A DNA stretch of 64,000 bases from Aurantiochytrium sp. KH105 (taxonomy: Eukaryota > Sar > Bigyra > Thraustochytrida > Thraustochytriidae), in contig BGKB01000055.1 of assembly GCA_003116975.1 (NCBI GenBank), positions 186,001 through 250,000 on the forward strand, given 5' to 3'. This document shows positions 9,819 through 22,832 of this stretch, piece after piece. A program made the translations under genes and the position numbers. The notes under the pieces are model-generated. The model was not told where the DNA came from and ran no database searches. It was given only the letters and a program-made list of their open reading frames with translations. Each line of letters starts with the position of its first letter. Within the stretch, counting starts at the first letter, position 1.

Positions 9819-11014
9819 ATGCTGTAGAGCTGCGCGAGCAGAAGATCGCTGGGATTGGATGATTTAAAGCCTGACATGGGGCTCGTGAAATTCGCGTTGC
9901 CAAGCGCGGGCACGGGCGAGGCAGTGGGCGAGGGCGATACAGCCGTAATAGTGGAGGCCACTGACGCGGGGGAAGCAGCCGGGGAGAGGTACTTTTGCAG
10001 CATTGCGTGGAGATTGGCAGCCGTGGAAGCCGCAACCTCTTCTGCAGAAGCGGGGGAGTTTGTGGACGGTGAAAAATTTGCGGAGTTGAGGTTGTTGTTG
10101 TTGTTGTTCATGTTGCCTTGGGCGAGGCCAAGTCCTGCGCCTCCCTTGGCGAGGAACTGGGACGCGACCGAGGTTTGAATTGGAAACGGACGCATGCTTG
10201 CCATGGCCAACTGCGGGGGCATGGGGCCGGAGGGATTGAATCCGGGAAGCTTTGCATTCTTTGCGGCAGCGTTGGACATGGCGCGATTTGCAGTGTCCTG
10301 GGACTCTGCGCCCGAGGCAGAGACAAAAGAGCGGCTGCAGCAGCCACCCTCGGCGCCGAAATAGCGGTCGCAGGACTCTTTGCAGACCGCATTGGTCGTG
10401 TCGATGCCAATGGAGCGCGCGACGCGATTCCTGCTCTGCGAATAGCCCACGTTTTCGAGGGTGATGAGGTCACCAACGTGGAAGATGTGCTCGCGGTAGG
10501 CCTCGGGAGGCTTGTAGAAGCCGCTATCGGCGGGATCGGCCGGGTTGGTAAGGAAGACGGCAAGTTTCTCGCCCCATTTGGCAACACGCGTGACCTTGTA
10601 GGCAACCTGAAGCTTGAGTCGCTTCATGTCCCGGGGCGGGCACTTGCCAACGCTCGAGGTGGATACGTTGTTATTGTTGTTGTAGTTGTTGTTTCCAGCG
10701 GAACTGCTCGAGGGGTCCTTGCGAAGACGCTTGGGCTTGGCGTTGGGGGAGGGAACGTGGGAGATTTTCTTACCACCGGCACTGGGGGCCTCGGTGTCGT
10801 CGGTGCTCTTGCGTTTGCCCGGTGTTGCAGGCGATGCTGGCCTTTCATGTGCCTCGGTCTCTGAGGGCGAGGGCGGGAGCTGCATCCTGCCGGAGAGCAG
10901 AGCTGCTGCCTCTTCCTCGGCGCAGCTGGTGGACCCCATCTTGCTGCTCGTGCTGCTGATGCTGTTGGCGCCGAAGGGTAGGTTCGTGGAGTACGCAAGC
11001 GTGCTGACGCTCAT
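9278..11014 (-). CDS. Q/N-rich low-complexity protein, possible transcription regulator
   Basis: 578 residues from the ATG at 11014; an ATG at 10939 (553 residues) is an alternative. The N-terminal 120 residues are Ser/Pro/Lys-rich with NLS-like stretches (PGKRKS, KPKRLRKD) and an Asn run. Residues about 130-235 are the only ordered-looking part: KRLKLQVAYKVTRVAKWGEK, then a beta-rich segment with IFHVGDLITLENVGY and a cysteine cluster around CKESCDRYFGAEGGCC. I do not recognise this domain. The rest is disordered, with Gln runs from CAG/CAA codons (about 9770-9820 and 9480-9520) and Asn runs near 9640-9670 and 10095-10110. Nuclear regulator or granule component are both possible. Confidence 0.7.
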
Positions 11015-11303
11015 CAACGACAACAACGCCAACAACAGGCGACTAAGAGCTCTTTGGTCTGGTCTGGTTTCGTTTGGGTCTGCGCTCGGAGTTTGCGAAA
11101 CCTCGAATGTACCTGTTCGGGTCGAGTCTTTGTCTGCCTGTCACTCGCCGCCTTCGGCCGACCGACCTTGCCAGCCACTACACGCCGCGGCCTCTAGCTC
11201 CGGACGGACGGACGGTCGCTCGCTCGCTCGAGTCTGCTGCCGCAACTGCTTCCCTCGCCTCGCGCCGCCGGGATGTTCCCGTACCGCAGCCGTGTCTCGC
11301 CTC

Positions 11304-11332
11304 GCTTGCTTGCTTGCTTGCTTGCTTGCTTG
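11304..11332. repeat. (GCTT)n microsatellite
   Basis: About seven perfect units. A shorter run of the same unit lies near 11710-11727. Confidence 0.85.
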
Positions 11333-11636
11333 CCGTGCGCCAATTCGAGATCAGCCAGCCCAGCCTAGCCCAGCCCAGCCAGCCCGACCCGCTCCAGCCT
11401 CGCTCGCTGGCTCGCTGGCTCGCGTGCGTGCGTGCGGTTTTCCTCTCCTCCGCTGCGCCTCGCGTTCGTCGCGCTCGCGTCGCAGAGCGAGGACCGGGTC
11501 CGAGGCCGGGTCCGAGCCGAGACCGCGCGCTCGAGCCTGGAGTTTGCTCCTCGACGGCTTTCCTTTCCTTGCTTTCTTGTTTGCTGTTTGCTCGCCTACT
11601 GCCGCCGCTGCTGCTGCTGCTGCTCTTCTCCGCGCT

Positions 11637-11668
11637 GCGTTGCGTTGCGTTGCGTTGCGTTGCGTCCC
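11637..11668. repeat. (GCGTT)n microsatellite
   Basis: About five pentanucleotide units, GCGTT repeated, following a short CTG run. Confidence 0.75.
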
Positions 11669-11771
11669 GCTGCGGCCGAAGTCTTGACGCGCGAGAAGGT
11701 TGTGTCTGTGCTTGCTTGCTTGCTTGCTGCGAGACCGCTACGAAGGCACGAATCGATCGCACGGTCGAAGG

Positions 11772-11796
11772 AAACAAACAAACAAACAAACAAACA
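11772..11796. repeat. (AAAC)n microsatellite
   Basis: About six AAAC units, the complement of the TTTG repeat found at 882-912. Confidence 0.85.
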
Positions 11797-11990
11797 CGAG
11801 GGAGGCGAGGTGGGTGAGCGGCGAGGAGCGGGTAAGCCCTTTCTTTCCTCTGCGCTGCTTTCCTTCCTTCCTCGCTCGCTCGCTCGCTGACTCTGGCTGG
11901 CCTCGCGTCGCTTTACGCCTGTAGAGGTGGCGGAGCTAAGCTCGCACGAGCGCGCGCTGTCCTAGACGTCTCCTGTCGACCCGCCGTGTC

Positions 11991-12060
11991 TCGTGTCGTG
12001 TCGTGTCGTGTCGTCTCGTGTCGTCTCGTGTCGTCTCGTGTCGTCTCGTGTCGTCTCGTC
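11991..12060. repeat. (TCGTG)n / TCGTGTCGTC higher-order repeat
   Basis: A pentanucleotide array that changes from simple TCGTG units into a 10-bp compound unit TCGTGTCGTC repeated about five times. This suggests expansion after a point change. Confidence 0.85.
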
Positions 12061-12117
12061 CCGCGCGAGAATCGTGTTTGGTGATTGCCGCCGGCGCTGG
12101 AGCCCGTGGCCAAAACT

Positions 12118-12210
12118 TTCTTTTTCCTTCCTTTTTTCTTTTCTTTTATTTCTCTCCCTTTCTTTTCATCTTAAAAAGTTTTCCCTTTTGCATTTCTTTT
12201 TTCCCGCGTC
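12118..12210. repeat. Pyrimidine tract (T/C-rich)
   Basis: About 90 bases almost entirely T and C, made of imperfect CTTT and CCTTT units, broken by a short TCATCTTAAAAAG segment. Confidence 0.8.
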
Positions 12211-13300
12211 TGGCTGCGGGTCAGCTAACCGGCAGCTAGGAATACGCAGGCAGACAGACTGATCTTTTTTTCTTTTTAGTGTTACTACCAATTTCTTTTA
12301 CTTTCCTTTCAAGTTCCTTTCGAATTCTTTTGTTTCCCGCAGTGGCCGGCCCAGGGCAGCTGCTTGCTTTGGCCCCCTCAGCTGCGCGGCCCCCTCCCTC
12401 TTCGCTCCTTGCAGTCGGCGCCACCCGCCATCAGCCCATACGTGATCCCACGCCTGCGCCCCGACCCGCAGCGGCCACAGCCGCCGTGATCGCGTCGCTT
12501 GGCTGCGGGAGGGGCAGCGCGCTCGCCCACCCGTCCGCCCGGCTCCTCCCTTCCTCCCGCGGCCTCCGCATCAACAACCAAGTGCGCTGCGGGCCCGCCC
12601 GCCTCGCACGCGCGGCCCGCCTGCTTCCAGCCCGCGCCGCCTGTCTATCATGCATTCCCCGCAGCCGGACGCAGGCACGAGCCCTCGCGCAGCGCCCGCT
12701 CGCGCGCGACCGCGCGCTGCCTCTTTCCTTTCCCTTTGTTTCGTCGCAGCGCACCTCGGCGCTTCCACGCCACCGCTCGACCCATCGGCCAGGCCTCGCT
12801 CACGGCTGGCGGCCGCTCGTCTTGCGGTAGCGCAAGCGCCAGCCTGCGCCGCAGCCCTGTCTGGCGCAAGCAGCGCAACCTGCCCTCACACACCGTCAAG
12901 CAAGTGCGCGCGCAGTGCCACGCTCCCCGGCGCACAGTGCGCCGCTGGCGATGCTCGATGCCCTGCTCTGCCGTGGCGGCTCTGCTCCGCTCCGTATTGC
13001 TAGCAGCTGCAGCCTGGCGCCGCGGGCGCGAGGGGCTGCTGCTGCTACTGCTGCTGCTGCTGCTGCTGCTGCCAGGGTTGCTGCTACTGCTCCGTTGCGG
13101 CGCGCAGCAGTAGAAGGAGTGGAAAGCTAGAGCCGCTCGGCAATCCTGCTCGCCCGGTCCCTCGCGCCCGGCCTCGGCCTCGCACGCGCGCAGGCACGGA
13201 AGGAGGCAAGGAAGCAAAGCAACTGCAAGCATGCGAGCACGCACGCTGCAACGCACGACTTGTTTCTTTTCGCCCGCCACTTCACATTGATCGATCTACC

Positions 13301-13328
13301 GTTCGTTCGTTCGTTCGTTCATTCATTC
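13301..13328. repeat. (CGTT)n to (CATT)n microsatellite
   Basis: Five GTTC units followed by two ATTC units, with GATCGATC-type palindromes on each side. Confidence 0.8.
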
Positions 13329-13800
13329 TATTGATCGACCGATCATTCGTTCGCCATGGTCGATGAATTCTGATCACTGCTGGCAGCGTAGACGATGCCC
13401 AAGCAAGCAAGCAAGCTCAATTTCTTTTCGACGCTTGTTCAAACCTTCGTTCGTGCGTCGCAGGCCTGGTGCCGGTCCTCCTCCTCTGCTTCGTTTGTCC
13501 GTGCGTACGTGCGCGCGTGCTTGCTCGCCGCCTCCTTTCCTCTCTCTCTCTCTCCCGCGTCGCCGTACTTGCTTGCCCCCCGGCGAGTACTCACTCTCTC
13601 ACTCACGCGCTCACTCACCCCGCACCGCACCGTGACTACTGTCGACACCGCTCGTTCTGGCCGCCGTGAACCCTGGCGCTCCTTCTCCCTACCGAACATC
13701 AACCAGCTGTGCTGCCAGCTGTAGCTATCCTGCGCGCAGGCCTGCGCGGCCGGCCAGGGTGCCGGAGGCGGGTCCCGCGATGCGCGTACGATGGCCGGGT

Positions 13801-13809
13801 TTCTTTCTG

Positions 13810-13893
<84 letters not shown>

Positions 13894-13894
13894 T
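13801..13894. repeat. (TTTC)n microsatellite, about 23 copies
   Basis: A near-perfect 94-base TTTC array with one interruption (TCTG) near its start. It is one of the longest simple repeats in the window. Confidence 0.95.
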
Positions 13895-14764
13895 GACCCG
13901 GCCTGGCTGAGCGCCATGGGTCTTGGATGCGCATCATTTCTTCGTCCAATCATCCACCATTGGTGTCGATTCAAACGGTGCTGCGCCAACCTCGCCTCCG
14001 CGCGCTCCGCCGATCGCCTCGCATGGCGCAGCATCCGGGTTCGCACCTTCGCGGCCTCGCCGTCAATCTCGCGCGACCGACGAACGAATGAACCGAAGCT
14101 TGCGGAACGAATGGACGCGCTCCGCCTGCCTGCCTCCGGCGGGGGTCGACACGGTGCATCTGCCGGTTGCTCTGCTCCGCTCTGCATACAACGCAAGCTC
14201 GCCAGGCCGCAGCACCTGCAGCTCGAACGAGGCCGCCCGGGCCGCGAGGAGGAGCGACTTCCGCAGCTTCGTCGCGGCCCGCAGCCCGGGACCGTGGCGT
14301 CTTTGCCTCCGTTTCCAAGTTCCACGCCTCTGCCAGCGTGACAGACAGACAGAGAGACAGACGAGAGCGCAGGGAGAGCACGGCTTCGCTGCTCCTGATC
14401 GATCCTTGGCCGCAAACAAACGCCTGCTCTGCCGTGCGAGCAGCAGCAGGGCGCAGCGCCAAACAGGGCCAGCGCAGTGCAGCGCGGTCGGCGGCCAGGC
14501 TGAGGCAGGGGCCGAGAGCGAGCGCACTTTGCCCTGCTGTGACTCTCTCGATCTCACTTGGATCGCCATGGCTGGCGACCAACGCTGCGGCCACCACCCA
14601 GGAGAAGAAAACCTACAGCAGCTGCGGCCGCACGGGATCAGCTTTCCTCGCCTGGTCTGCCTGCAGCTGCAGCTTCTGCAGGCATTTATTTGCCTTGCGA
14701 TTCCATCCTGGTCATCGATCTTGTGTTCCGTGCAAGCCCATTTCCGTGGGTGGGTGGGCGGCTT

Positions 14765-14872
14765 TTCATTTTCCTTTTCTTTCTTTCTTTTCCCTTTTTT
14801 TTTTTAAAAAATTAAATTTCTTTTTCTTTCTTTTTCTTTCACTTTTTTTTTCTTCTTTTCCCCCCTTTCGTT
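14765..14872. repeat. Pyrimidine tract with poly-T
   Basis: About 105 bases of TTTC-like units and T runs, interrupted by a short AAAAAATTAAA segment. Confidence 0.8.
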
Positions 14873-15057
14873 CAGCAAGGGTGCTGCGCAGCCTACTTCA
14901 AAGAACGCCGCGCCTGTGTCTTCCACGGCGCGCGAGGTCGAACTGTGGGAAGCGGCTTTCGTAGTCGACCCGAGGGGCACCGCACCGCAGCGAGCAGGGC
15001 TGGCCACTGCTTTCTGCCTGCCACTGCTGCGTGCAGGGCTTGATCGGTTGCAGGGCT

Positions 15058-15181
<124 letters not shown>

Positions 15182-16874
15182 CAGTTGCGTGCGGACTTTT
15201 TTTGGCTGCGTGCAGCCAGGCGTGTTGGCCTTCGGGGACGCCCAGGCCTGCGTGTGGACGCACACACATGCAAGCACGAGCGTTGTAGTATGTGCTAGTC
15301 GTGCACTACGCGAGGAAGGAGACACGGGAGGGCGCGAGGGACGGTCCTGCATGCATTCGCGTACTTCGTATCTTGTCTTGGTGGTTAACACGCGCGAGAT
15401 GCGAGTTGTATCGCTCGATTGGCAAGCCTTCCCATCAGAGCAGCACTCCACTTGCCGTCAAAGCAGCACACCTTTCTCGTAATCAAATGAAAGTGGCGCG
15501 GCGCGGCGCGACGCGATGCGTCGCAACAAAACGGAAGTCGGGAGCAACGCCGCACGGCAGCCTGACGCTAGCAGCCCTCTCTACCAATGTCATGTGCACA
15601 CGTGTAGTGTTGATCGTCAAGCGTTGTTCTTTCCGTTGCGTCTGTGTCTTGGAATCAGCCATGGAGCCTCTCTCTCGGTACGGTCGGTAAGCATTTTGGC
15701 CATTGGAGAACTCATGGTAGTGTTTTTCAGTCTAAAATCTCATTCCGCTGCCACTTGGCAAACCTACTTATCAGCAAAGGTCGATCGGCCATCCATGGTC
15801 AAAGGAAGGGGTTCCGAGATCTTTTTTGTTCCTGACAGTGAGCATCCATCAATGAAAATCAACTGTCAATCAACTGGCCGCCGCTGCCGTTAATTTTTTG
15901 GGGCAAGACAAGTCGAGCCCGTCGCTGTCGCCATCCATGGTCCTAGATTCTCGAGGTGTGGCAGGTTTTCGAAATCGCAATCAACCCATCAAGGCCACAG
16001 AAATAAACGAACGCCTGCGAGGGCGAGCCACTCTCGCTAGCCCTTACCGCACGTTGACCATTGAACCGCGCCCGGGACCAGACCCGGTCCCGTCTCTGCA
16101 TCTGCAGCCCCGCGCGCGCACTTGACAGTTGCAGTTGCTGTTGCCGCCGTCCCCTCTTTTTTTTCCTTCTTTTTCTTTCTTGTCTGCGTGCTTGCATGCT
16201 TGCTTGCTCCTCTGGCTTTCTCTCTCGCGTCAACGTGCGGTCTCACCAACCATTTGAGCGTGTGTGGCGCAGCGGCGAAACACCGTCGGAGCCGGAGCGC
16301 GTCTCTTTGTGCATGCACACACATAACATATCAGTCAGTCCTCAGTCCTTCATCGGCCATGGCAGCTGGATCTGATCATTCGCGACAATAAACAGCTTGC
16401 TCGTTCCGTTTGGTTCTGATCGGGCCTCCCCATCGAGGAGGGTTTTCTATTTCGAGACCCCGTATCGTCAGGTGGGTTGCGGTCGGCCAGAGGCTGCAGC
16501 ATGCGGCAGCGGGCGGGTAAGAGATAGCAGATAGCGATGGCCCCGACGTGGCTTGGAGCCGTCTGTGCGTTGCCGCGCACGTCGGCGCGCGTGGCGACGG
16601 CAGCTTCACTGGACGGGAGAGGGGTGCGCGAGACTCCCTAAAGTTGCATATTTCTGCGTTTCCGCGCGTTGCCTTTGTGAGCAACTGCATCCCCAGCAGC
16701 CGTTTGTATTGGTCATCGTCGCTTCGACCTCCTTTCCACGCTTCGCTATCGTTGTCGTCGCGAAAGCAAGCAAGTGCTTCACCTCTGCGGAGAAGACTAT
16801 CTACGTGCTCGTGCTCGTGCCCTTACCCGCGCGCATTCCACCTCAGCAGGCGACACTACGGGTTGAGCCAGGCC

Positions 16875-17306
16875 NNNNNNNNNNNNNNNNNNNNNNNNNN
16901 NNNNNNNNNNNNNNNNNNNNNNNNNNNNNNNNNNNNNNNNNNNNNNNNNNNNNNNNNNNNNNNNNNNNNNNNNNNNNNNNNNNNNNNNNNNNNNNNNNNN
17001 NNNNNNNNNNNNNNNNNNNNNNNNNNNNNNNNNNNNNNNNNNNNNNNNNNNNNNNNNNNNNNNNNNNNNNNNNNNNNNNNNNNNNNNNNNNNNNNNNNNN
17101 NNNNNNNNNNNNNNNNNNNNNNNNNNNNNNNNNNNNNNNNNNNNNNNNNNNNNNNNNNNNNNNNNNNNNNNNNNNNNNNNNNNNNNNNNNNNNNNNNNNN
17201 NNNNNNNNNNNNNNNNNNNNNNNNNNNNNNNNNNNNNNNNNNNNNNNNNNNNNNNNNNNNNNNNNNNNNNNNNNNNNNNNNNNNNNNNNNNNNNNNNNNN
17301 NNNNNN
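16875..17306. other. Assembly gap (432 N)
   Basis: An unbroken run of N. Its true size and content are unknown, and given the neighbourhood it probably hides another simple repeat. Confidence 0.99.
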
Positions 17307-18409
17307 TACAGATCGTACGAGCATCTCAAGCAGAAGACGCAAGGATGGCGAGAACGCTTTTCAAGACCCGTAAAGGTAGTTCTTATGAGCCGTGCTACCA
17401 CTTCCGAAACTGCTTAAACGAAATCATTTGTGTACAAACGTTTCCTTCTTGCATTTGCAGTGTCTTTGTACGACCCTTCACTACATCAGTTGGACTTTGT
17501 CGAATTTTGGGCTCATTTTCCTCTCCACCCCTTTACTGCAGGGATTGGAGCCATTCTACACTCTTGCCACAGAGGGCGGCCTTCGTCATATTTTTGATGA
17601 TCGACTCATTTTTCACCCTTGCTACAGAGGGTGTACTTGGTCGTTTTTTTCATGCTGTGCCTCGCTGTGCGCCCATTTTTTCCTACCCCCCTCCTCTCCA
17701 TGCTACCCCCCCCGGCAAGCGCACTGGGTCTGTTAAATTTCGCCGCCTCGAAGCCGCGTGGAAAACCTTCCAACGAGAAAAAAAATAAAAATAAAAATGA
17801 CAAGTATTGTCGCGAATTTTGCGCGTCACATGGCAGCTATAGTCTAGGCGTACGATCGAGACAATCAAACGAACGACGGCCAGCCACCGAGGCTAGCAAA
17901 AGAGCTTGCTTGCCAGACGACGTATGCATCGATCGATCGATCGACCAATTGCGGACGTACTAGCGAGCCCTTTTTTTCCCGCTCGCCAGACGGAACCACC
18001 CACTTGGCTGCAGGCCATCCTGACTCTCTCTCACCAAGGCCAGCGGGAAAGTCCACCACCACCAAAGGGAATTTACGCCGAGCAAGCGCTGCTGCTGCCC
18101 GTGAACTTTAGTGTCATGCGGCCTGGCCCATCCTCATCATGGGACGCAATGCAAGGCCGGGGGATGGGATGGACCATCCCTCGGTCTCCGACGCGACCTC
18201 GGCCGTCGCAGCCGCCGTCACACGCGCGGAGCAGGGTTGTCGGCGGCACGACGACGGCTCCAGGCCCGAAGAGGACGGCAAACTCTCGCCCAAACGCTCG
18301 CGCCTTTAGGGTCCGCCACAGCCCGGAGGCAAGGACGCCAGTAGGAAGCAGGGGTTGACAGGGCCCGCAGGCTTTCAGCCCAGTCTGAGGGGCAGGGCGC
18401 AGGGAGAGA

Positions 18410-18522
18410 GCCTCTTTCCTTTCCATTCCTTTTCCTTTTCTTTTTCCTTTTTCCTCTTTCCTTTTTCTTTTATTTCTTTTATTCTATTTTATTTCTTCTT
18501 ACTTTTTATTGCTTTTCTTTCT
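18410..18522. repeat. Pyrimidine tract
   Basis: About 110 bases of imperfect CTTTTC and TTTCC units that become more A/T-rich toward the right end. Confidence 0.8.
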
Positions 18523-19476
18523 TGTTTATGATTGGTGTTTTCATTCGTAGTGTTGCCATGGAGCAAGCTACCTGCTCCGCGGTAGGAAGCGGAGCCACTG
18601 GCCTCGGGCCGTCTCTGCAGGAAGGCAGAGCGCCCGCACAGACACGCCTCGCTTTGCCTCTCGCAACGCAGCCTGCGCTGCAGCCTGTGCTGCTGCAACT
18701 GGCCGTCCAGCCAGACTGCGATGATCTTCGAAGGACGGTCTGATCGCTCGCTCCGCACGTCCCCCGATTGATCGCTGTCGGCCGCATCCAGCCGTCCCAT
18801 GTTATCCCAGCCCACCCATCGATCGCGGCCTCGCAGCCAGCCAGTACGCCGCGGAACGCCCGTCCAATCGCGCGCACCGCTGCCGTGCGTGCGTGCGTGC
18901 GTGCACCCCGCCATGGCGCAAGAACGAAGCGCCGGTCCGCGGTGCGCCGGCGCTCGGGGCGCCTCGAGGTGGCAAAACGCGCGTGGCGGCGGCGCATCGC
19001 GCGAGGCGGGCAGCGCGTGCACCGTGACATGGCGTCACTCGAGTCCGATTCAGCGCCGCTCGTGCCCCGCAGCTGCGCCCGCAGTTCCACAGCGGGACCC
19101 GCCGAGTCAAGCTGCATACAAATCGTTTCTGTCGCGCCTTCAATAGAGTCCGCCTGTGTTTAGTATGTGTGCGCCAACGCTGCTCCGTCTGCTGCTTCTG
19201 CTCGCGTCGCTGCAGAGGCCTTGGCACCGACGGTACCGCCGCCGCGGCGTCGGTTGCTTCTTGGCTCCTTCCCCGGCCGCGCGGGTGCGTCGCAAGCGAG
19301 CGAGCGAGCGAGGCCTGCGGTTTACTGGCGAGACGAGCGGCCACGGGGCAGCCCGGTGCGTCAGTCGGTCACTCGGCTGAGGGTCTTTTTCGGCACACGG
19401 ACGCTTTCGTTAGCAAGCGGCGGCATTCGAGTCGCGATTCGCGAAGTACTTTGAAAGCTAGCAGTCTGCCTAGAAC

Positions 19477-19576
19477 GGAAGAATGAAAGAAATGAAGGAA
19501 AAGGCAAGGCGAAAGAATGAAAGAAAAGAAGAAAGAAAGAAAGAATGAAGGAGGAAAAGAAAGAAAGCAAGAAGAA
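19477..19576. repeat. Purine tract (GAAA/GAAT)
   Basis: About 100 bases of imperfect GAAAGAAT and GAAAGAAA units. Compared with the tracts at 12118, 14765 and 18410, the purine-rich strand has switched. Confidence 0.8.
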
Positions 19577-20211
19577 CGCTCCTTCGTTGCCTGTTTGCCG
19601 AGGTAGGCGGTGCTCAGACCTAAACAATCTTCCCCGTGTCGCTCAGCTCTTCTTGAGCTTCTCTCCGCTCCCATACCAACCCTCCAACCAATCGACCGTC
19701 CAACCGACGCGGTCGCTCGCCCGAGGGCCCAAACCGTCCGGGCCGTCTCCGCCGCTCTTCCGCGGCACTCCACTCCTCGGTGCATACATTCTGCCTCGCC
19801 CAGCAACAGCCAAGCTCCAGCAGCCAGGCAGCAAGCAAGCGAGCACGCCGTGCGGGCTTTCTCTGCTTCCGCAGCCCTGCAGCTTGCTTTCTCCGCTGCG
19901 TGCATGCTCGGTCCCGGGACCTTGCGAAGCCCCCTTGGCCCGATCCCTGCTCGCCTCCCTTTCTCTACGTACAATAGGCCTGCGTCCCTCCCTCGGCTCA
20001 TCTGCTTTCCGCCGTCCAGCAACCAACCAACTGACCTCGCAACTGCGACATTCGGGGCGGCTGTCATACAGCAACAAACCGGCAGCGGCAGACAAACACC
20101 AACAAACATGCGCGAAGGAGCGCGCGCGTGCTGTGCGTAGAGAGGAAGCGCGCGCTGGGTGGCGACTCGGAAAAATGCGCCATCAATCAATCACTCACGC
20201 AATTCACATCA

Positions 20212-20239
20212 ACTCACTCACTCACTCACTCACTCACTC
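20212..20239. repeat. (ACTC)n microsatellite
   Basis: About seven perfect ACTC units. Confidence 0.85.
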
Positions 20240-20445
20240 CGGGTCAGGTCGATCATTCGCGACGCGGAGCAAGGCATTGGCCGCAGCCTGCGAGCGAGGG
20301 AAGGCGGCCAGCGCGATCGGCCTCTCCTCTCCTCTCCTCGGCCTCGAGAAATAAACATCCATCTCCCTGGCTGGTCGCCTCGTCGGTTGCTTGCAGTTGC
20401 TTGCAGTTGCTTGCTTCGTTCGTTTTTTCGACTGTGATCATGCTG

Positions 20446-20475
20446 CGTTCGTTCGTTCGTTCGTTCGTTCGTTCG
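20446..20475. repeat. (GTTC)n microsatellite
   Basis: About seven and a half perfect units, the same motif as at 13301. Confidence 0.85.
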
Positions 20476-22507
20476 TGTCGTGCCTGTGTTTAACACAAGG
20501 CCGGGCGGAGTTCGCAGTGTCTCCCGACGCAGCCAGGGCCACCCATATCTTCGTTTCTCACCGCGGCCCGGCCCGCTTCCCATCCCTCGCTCGCCCCACT
20601 GCACCGGCCAGCGCCCAGCCTGTGAGCGCACGCACGCCGACTCGCAAAGAGCTCGTCGCAAGCAGCCACCTGCAGCAGCAGCTGCAGCTGGCCGGCTTGG
20701 GGGGGCTGGCGAGCGAGACGCAGCGAGATCGGCAGAGGCTTCGTCGCACTCACCTGGGCAACTTGCTTTCTTGCTTTCTTTGCTTTTTCTTTGCTTTTTC
20801 TTGCAACTGCTTCCTTGCATGCTTGTTCGCAGAAACTCAGGTCCAGGGTCAGGTTCCGATCGTATCTTTCCAGAGGGAGACGTCTCTTTTTTTCCCACGC
20901 TTCGAGCCAACTGCCACCGCTCCCGCCGCCATCACGCACGCACGCACGCTCGCTCAAGACTTGCTCTCCCCGAGCAGGCGGACGAGACGAAAGCCGAGAC
21001 GAGACGAGACTAGACTCGAGCTTGCGAACCAAGCCAAGCCAAGTGAAGCCAACACGCAAGCAAGCAAGCAAGCAAGCGAGGTCCGGCCAACTTCGTTTCG
21101 CGCGTACTACGACCAGTCTGGCTCGTCGGCCAGCCAGCCAGCCAAGGTCGAACGCGTTCTTGCTTGCGCTTAAAAAACCTACTCGCTTGTCGATCTGCGC
21201 TATCCCACCGCTGGCCGCTGCTGCTGTGGCGGCTGTGTGCTGCTACTGCTGCTGCTTGCTTTCGAGTCGGTCCCTGCTCCTCCTGCTTCCCTCCAAACCG
21301 CCAAACGAACGCACGCGCTCGAACGAACGAAACCTCGACCCGACCGGGGACCGACCGAACGAACCAACGATCGAGCGACAGCGAGCGAGGGAGCGCGACG
21401 TGTTCGAGCTCCAACTTGGTGAGGTAGGGCGCCCAAGCAGCCGCTTTTCTGCTTTCGCAGACGCGATGCGCCGCAGCTGACCATGGCTGGCTGGCCGCGG
21501 GGGAGGGAGCCAAGCGAGTCGGGTCGAGCCTCGCCCCGCGGGCCTCTCTCTGCAAGCAAGTAAGCAAGCATCCAGGCTCCGAAACGAAGCTGCGCTTGCG
21601 CCTGCGCCGCGCGACCAACCAACCCCCGCCGCACGCATTCGAGACTACTATAATTTGAAACACGCAGCGCGAGGCGGAGCATAGAGCGGGTGCGGATTCC
21701 CCCGCCGCTGCGCGCGCCTTGATCCCTCTGACCTGGTTCTTTCCCCGTCTCGTCTCGGCCTCGTCTCGCAGGCCTCGCTTCGCCTCGCCTCGCCTCGCCG
21801 ACCATCCATCCGCCTCGGCCATCGATACCGCAGCGCAGCGCAGCGCAGCCCGCTCGCTCGGCTTGGCAGCGCCCGTTTTCCGAAGATCGTGTCTGAATGG
21901 CGGGGTACGAAAAAGAAGATTACTCTCGAACGCAGCGCCGACACGACCCGCCTCCTCGCTTTCCGCGCCAACCGACGACGCGCGTCCGCTCCAACGAGCG
22001 CGTTGCGGACCGAGACCTACGAAGCCAACCGCTGCGAGCCAGTCGCGCCAAGCCTCTGGCTGGCTGGCTGGCCGTGCAATTCATTCCAGCTCCTCTGGAT
22101 GGTGGCTAGTATTGCCTTGCTCGCTGGCAGCCTGCAGTGAAACTTTGCAGCAGCCACAGTCAGGCAGACAGTCAGCTGCAGCTGCAGACAGAGAAACAGG
22201 CACAGGAAGCCGGGCTCGCGCCTCTTTCGCCGCAACTCTTGAGATGGGATCCTTCCTTTCCGCTGCCCTCCTGCCGTGTGCGGGCGCAGCACGGCTCGGA
22301 CTCCAGGCTCCGCCAGGATCGGGACGCCGAACGACAGAGAGGGCGAGAGGCCAAAGCGGTTGGTTGGTTGGCTGGTTGCTGTCGCGGCCGGAGCTTTCGC
22401 GATGCCAGCGCGCGCGCGTGCGAGTGGGACGGCGATGGCCGCATCGCTGCTTGGTTGAAAGAAGTGAAGGCTTGCATCGATGCGGGCCAAGTGCGTGCTT
22501 TGGGACC

Positions 22508-22545
22508 CCATGCATGCATGCATGTACGAATGCATGCATGCATGG
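22508..22545. repeat. Perfect inverted repeat of alternating ATGC
   Basis: A 16-base arm CCATGCATGCATGCAT, a 6-base spacer GTACGA, and the exact reverse complement. It is alternating purine-pyrimidine and able to form a cruciform or hairpin. Confidence 0.9.
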
Positions 22546-22682
22546 CCCGAATGCGAGCAAGGAAAGACGGAAGAATGAAGGGCCGCGGGGACTGGCTGCC
22601 TGTTCCGCTCCATGGTACGCCGCTGACGGCCGGGCTGCGCCGCGCTTTTGCTTCTTCTTCTTCTTCTTCGAACTCCGCGAGA

Positions 22683-22832
22683 CTTTCGCTCATTTCCCTT
22701 CCCACTTTCCACCTTCTTTTTCTGTTAGTTCCTCTTTTCAAATTCTTTTTTCGGAAATGTTCTTTTTCTTTTCTTTTCTTTCCTTTTCTTTTCTTTTCTT
22801 TTCTTTTTTCATTTCTTTACTTTTTTTTTCAC
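22683..22832. repeat. Pyrimidine tract
   Basis: About 150 bases dominated by T and C, ending in regular CTTTT units around 22770-22810. Confidence 0.8.
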
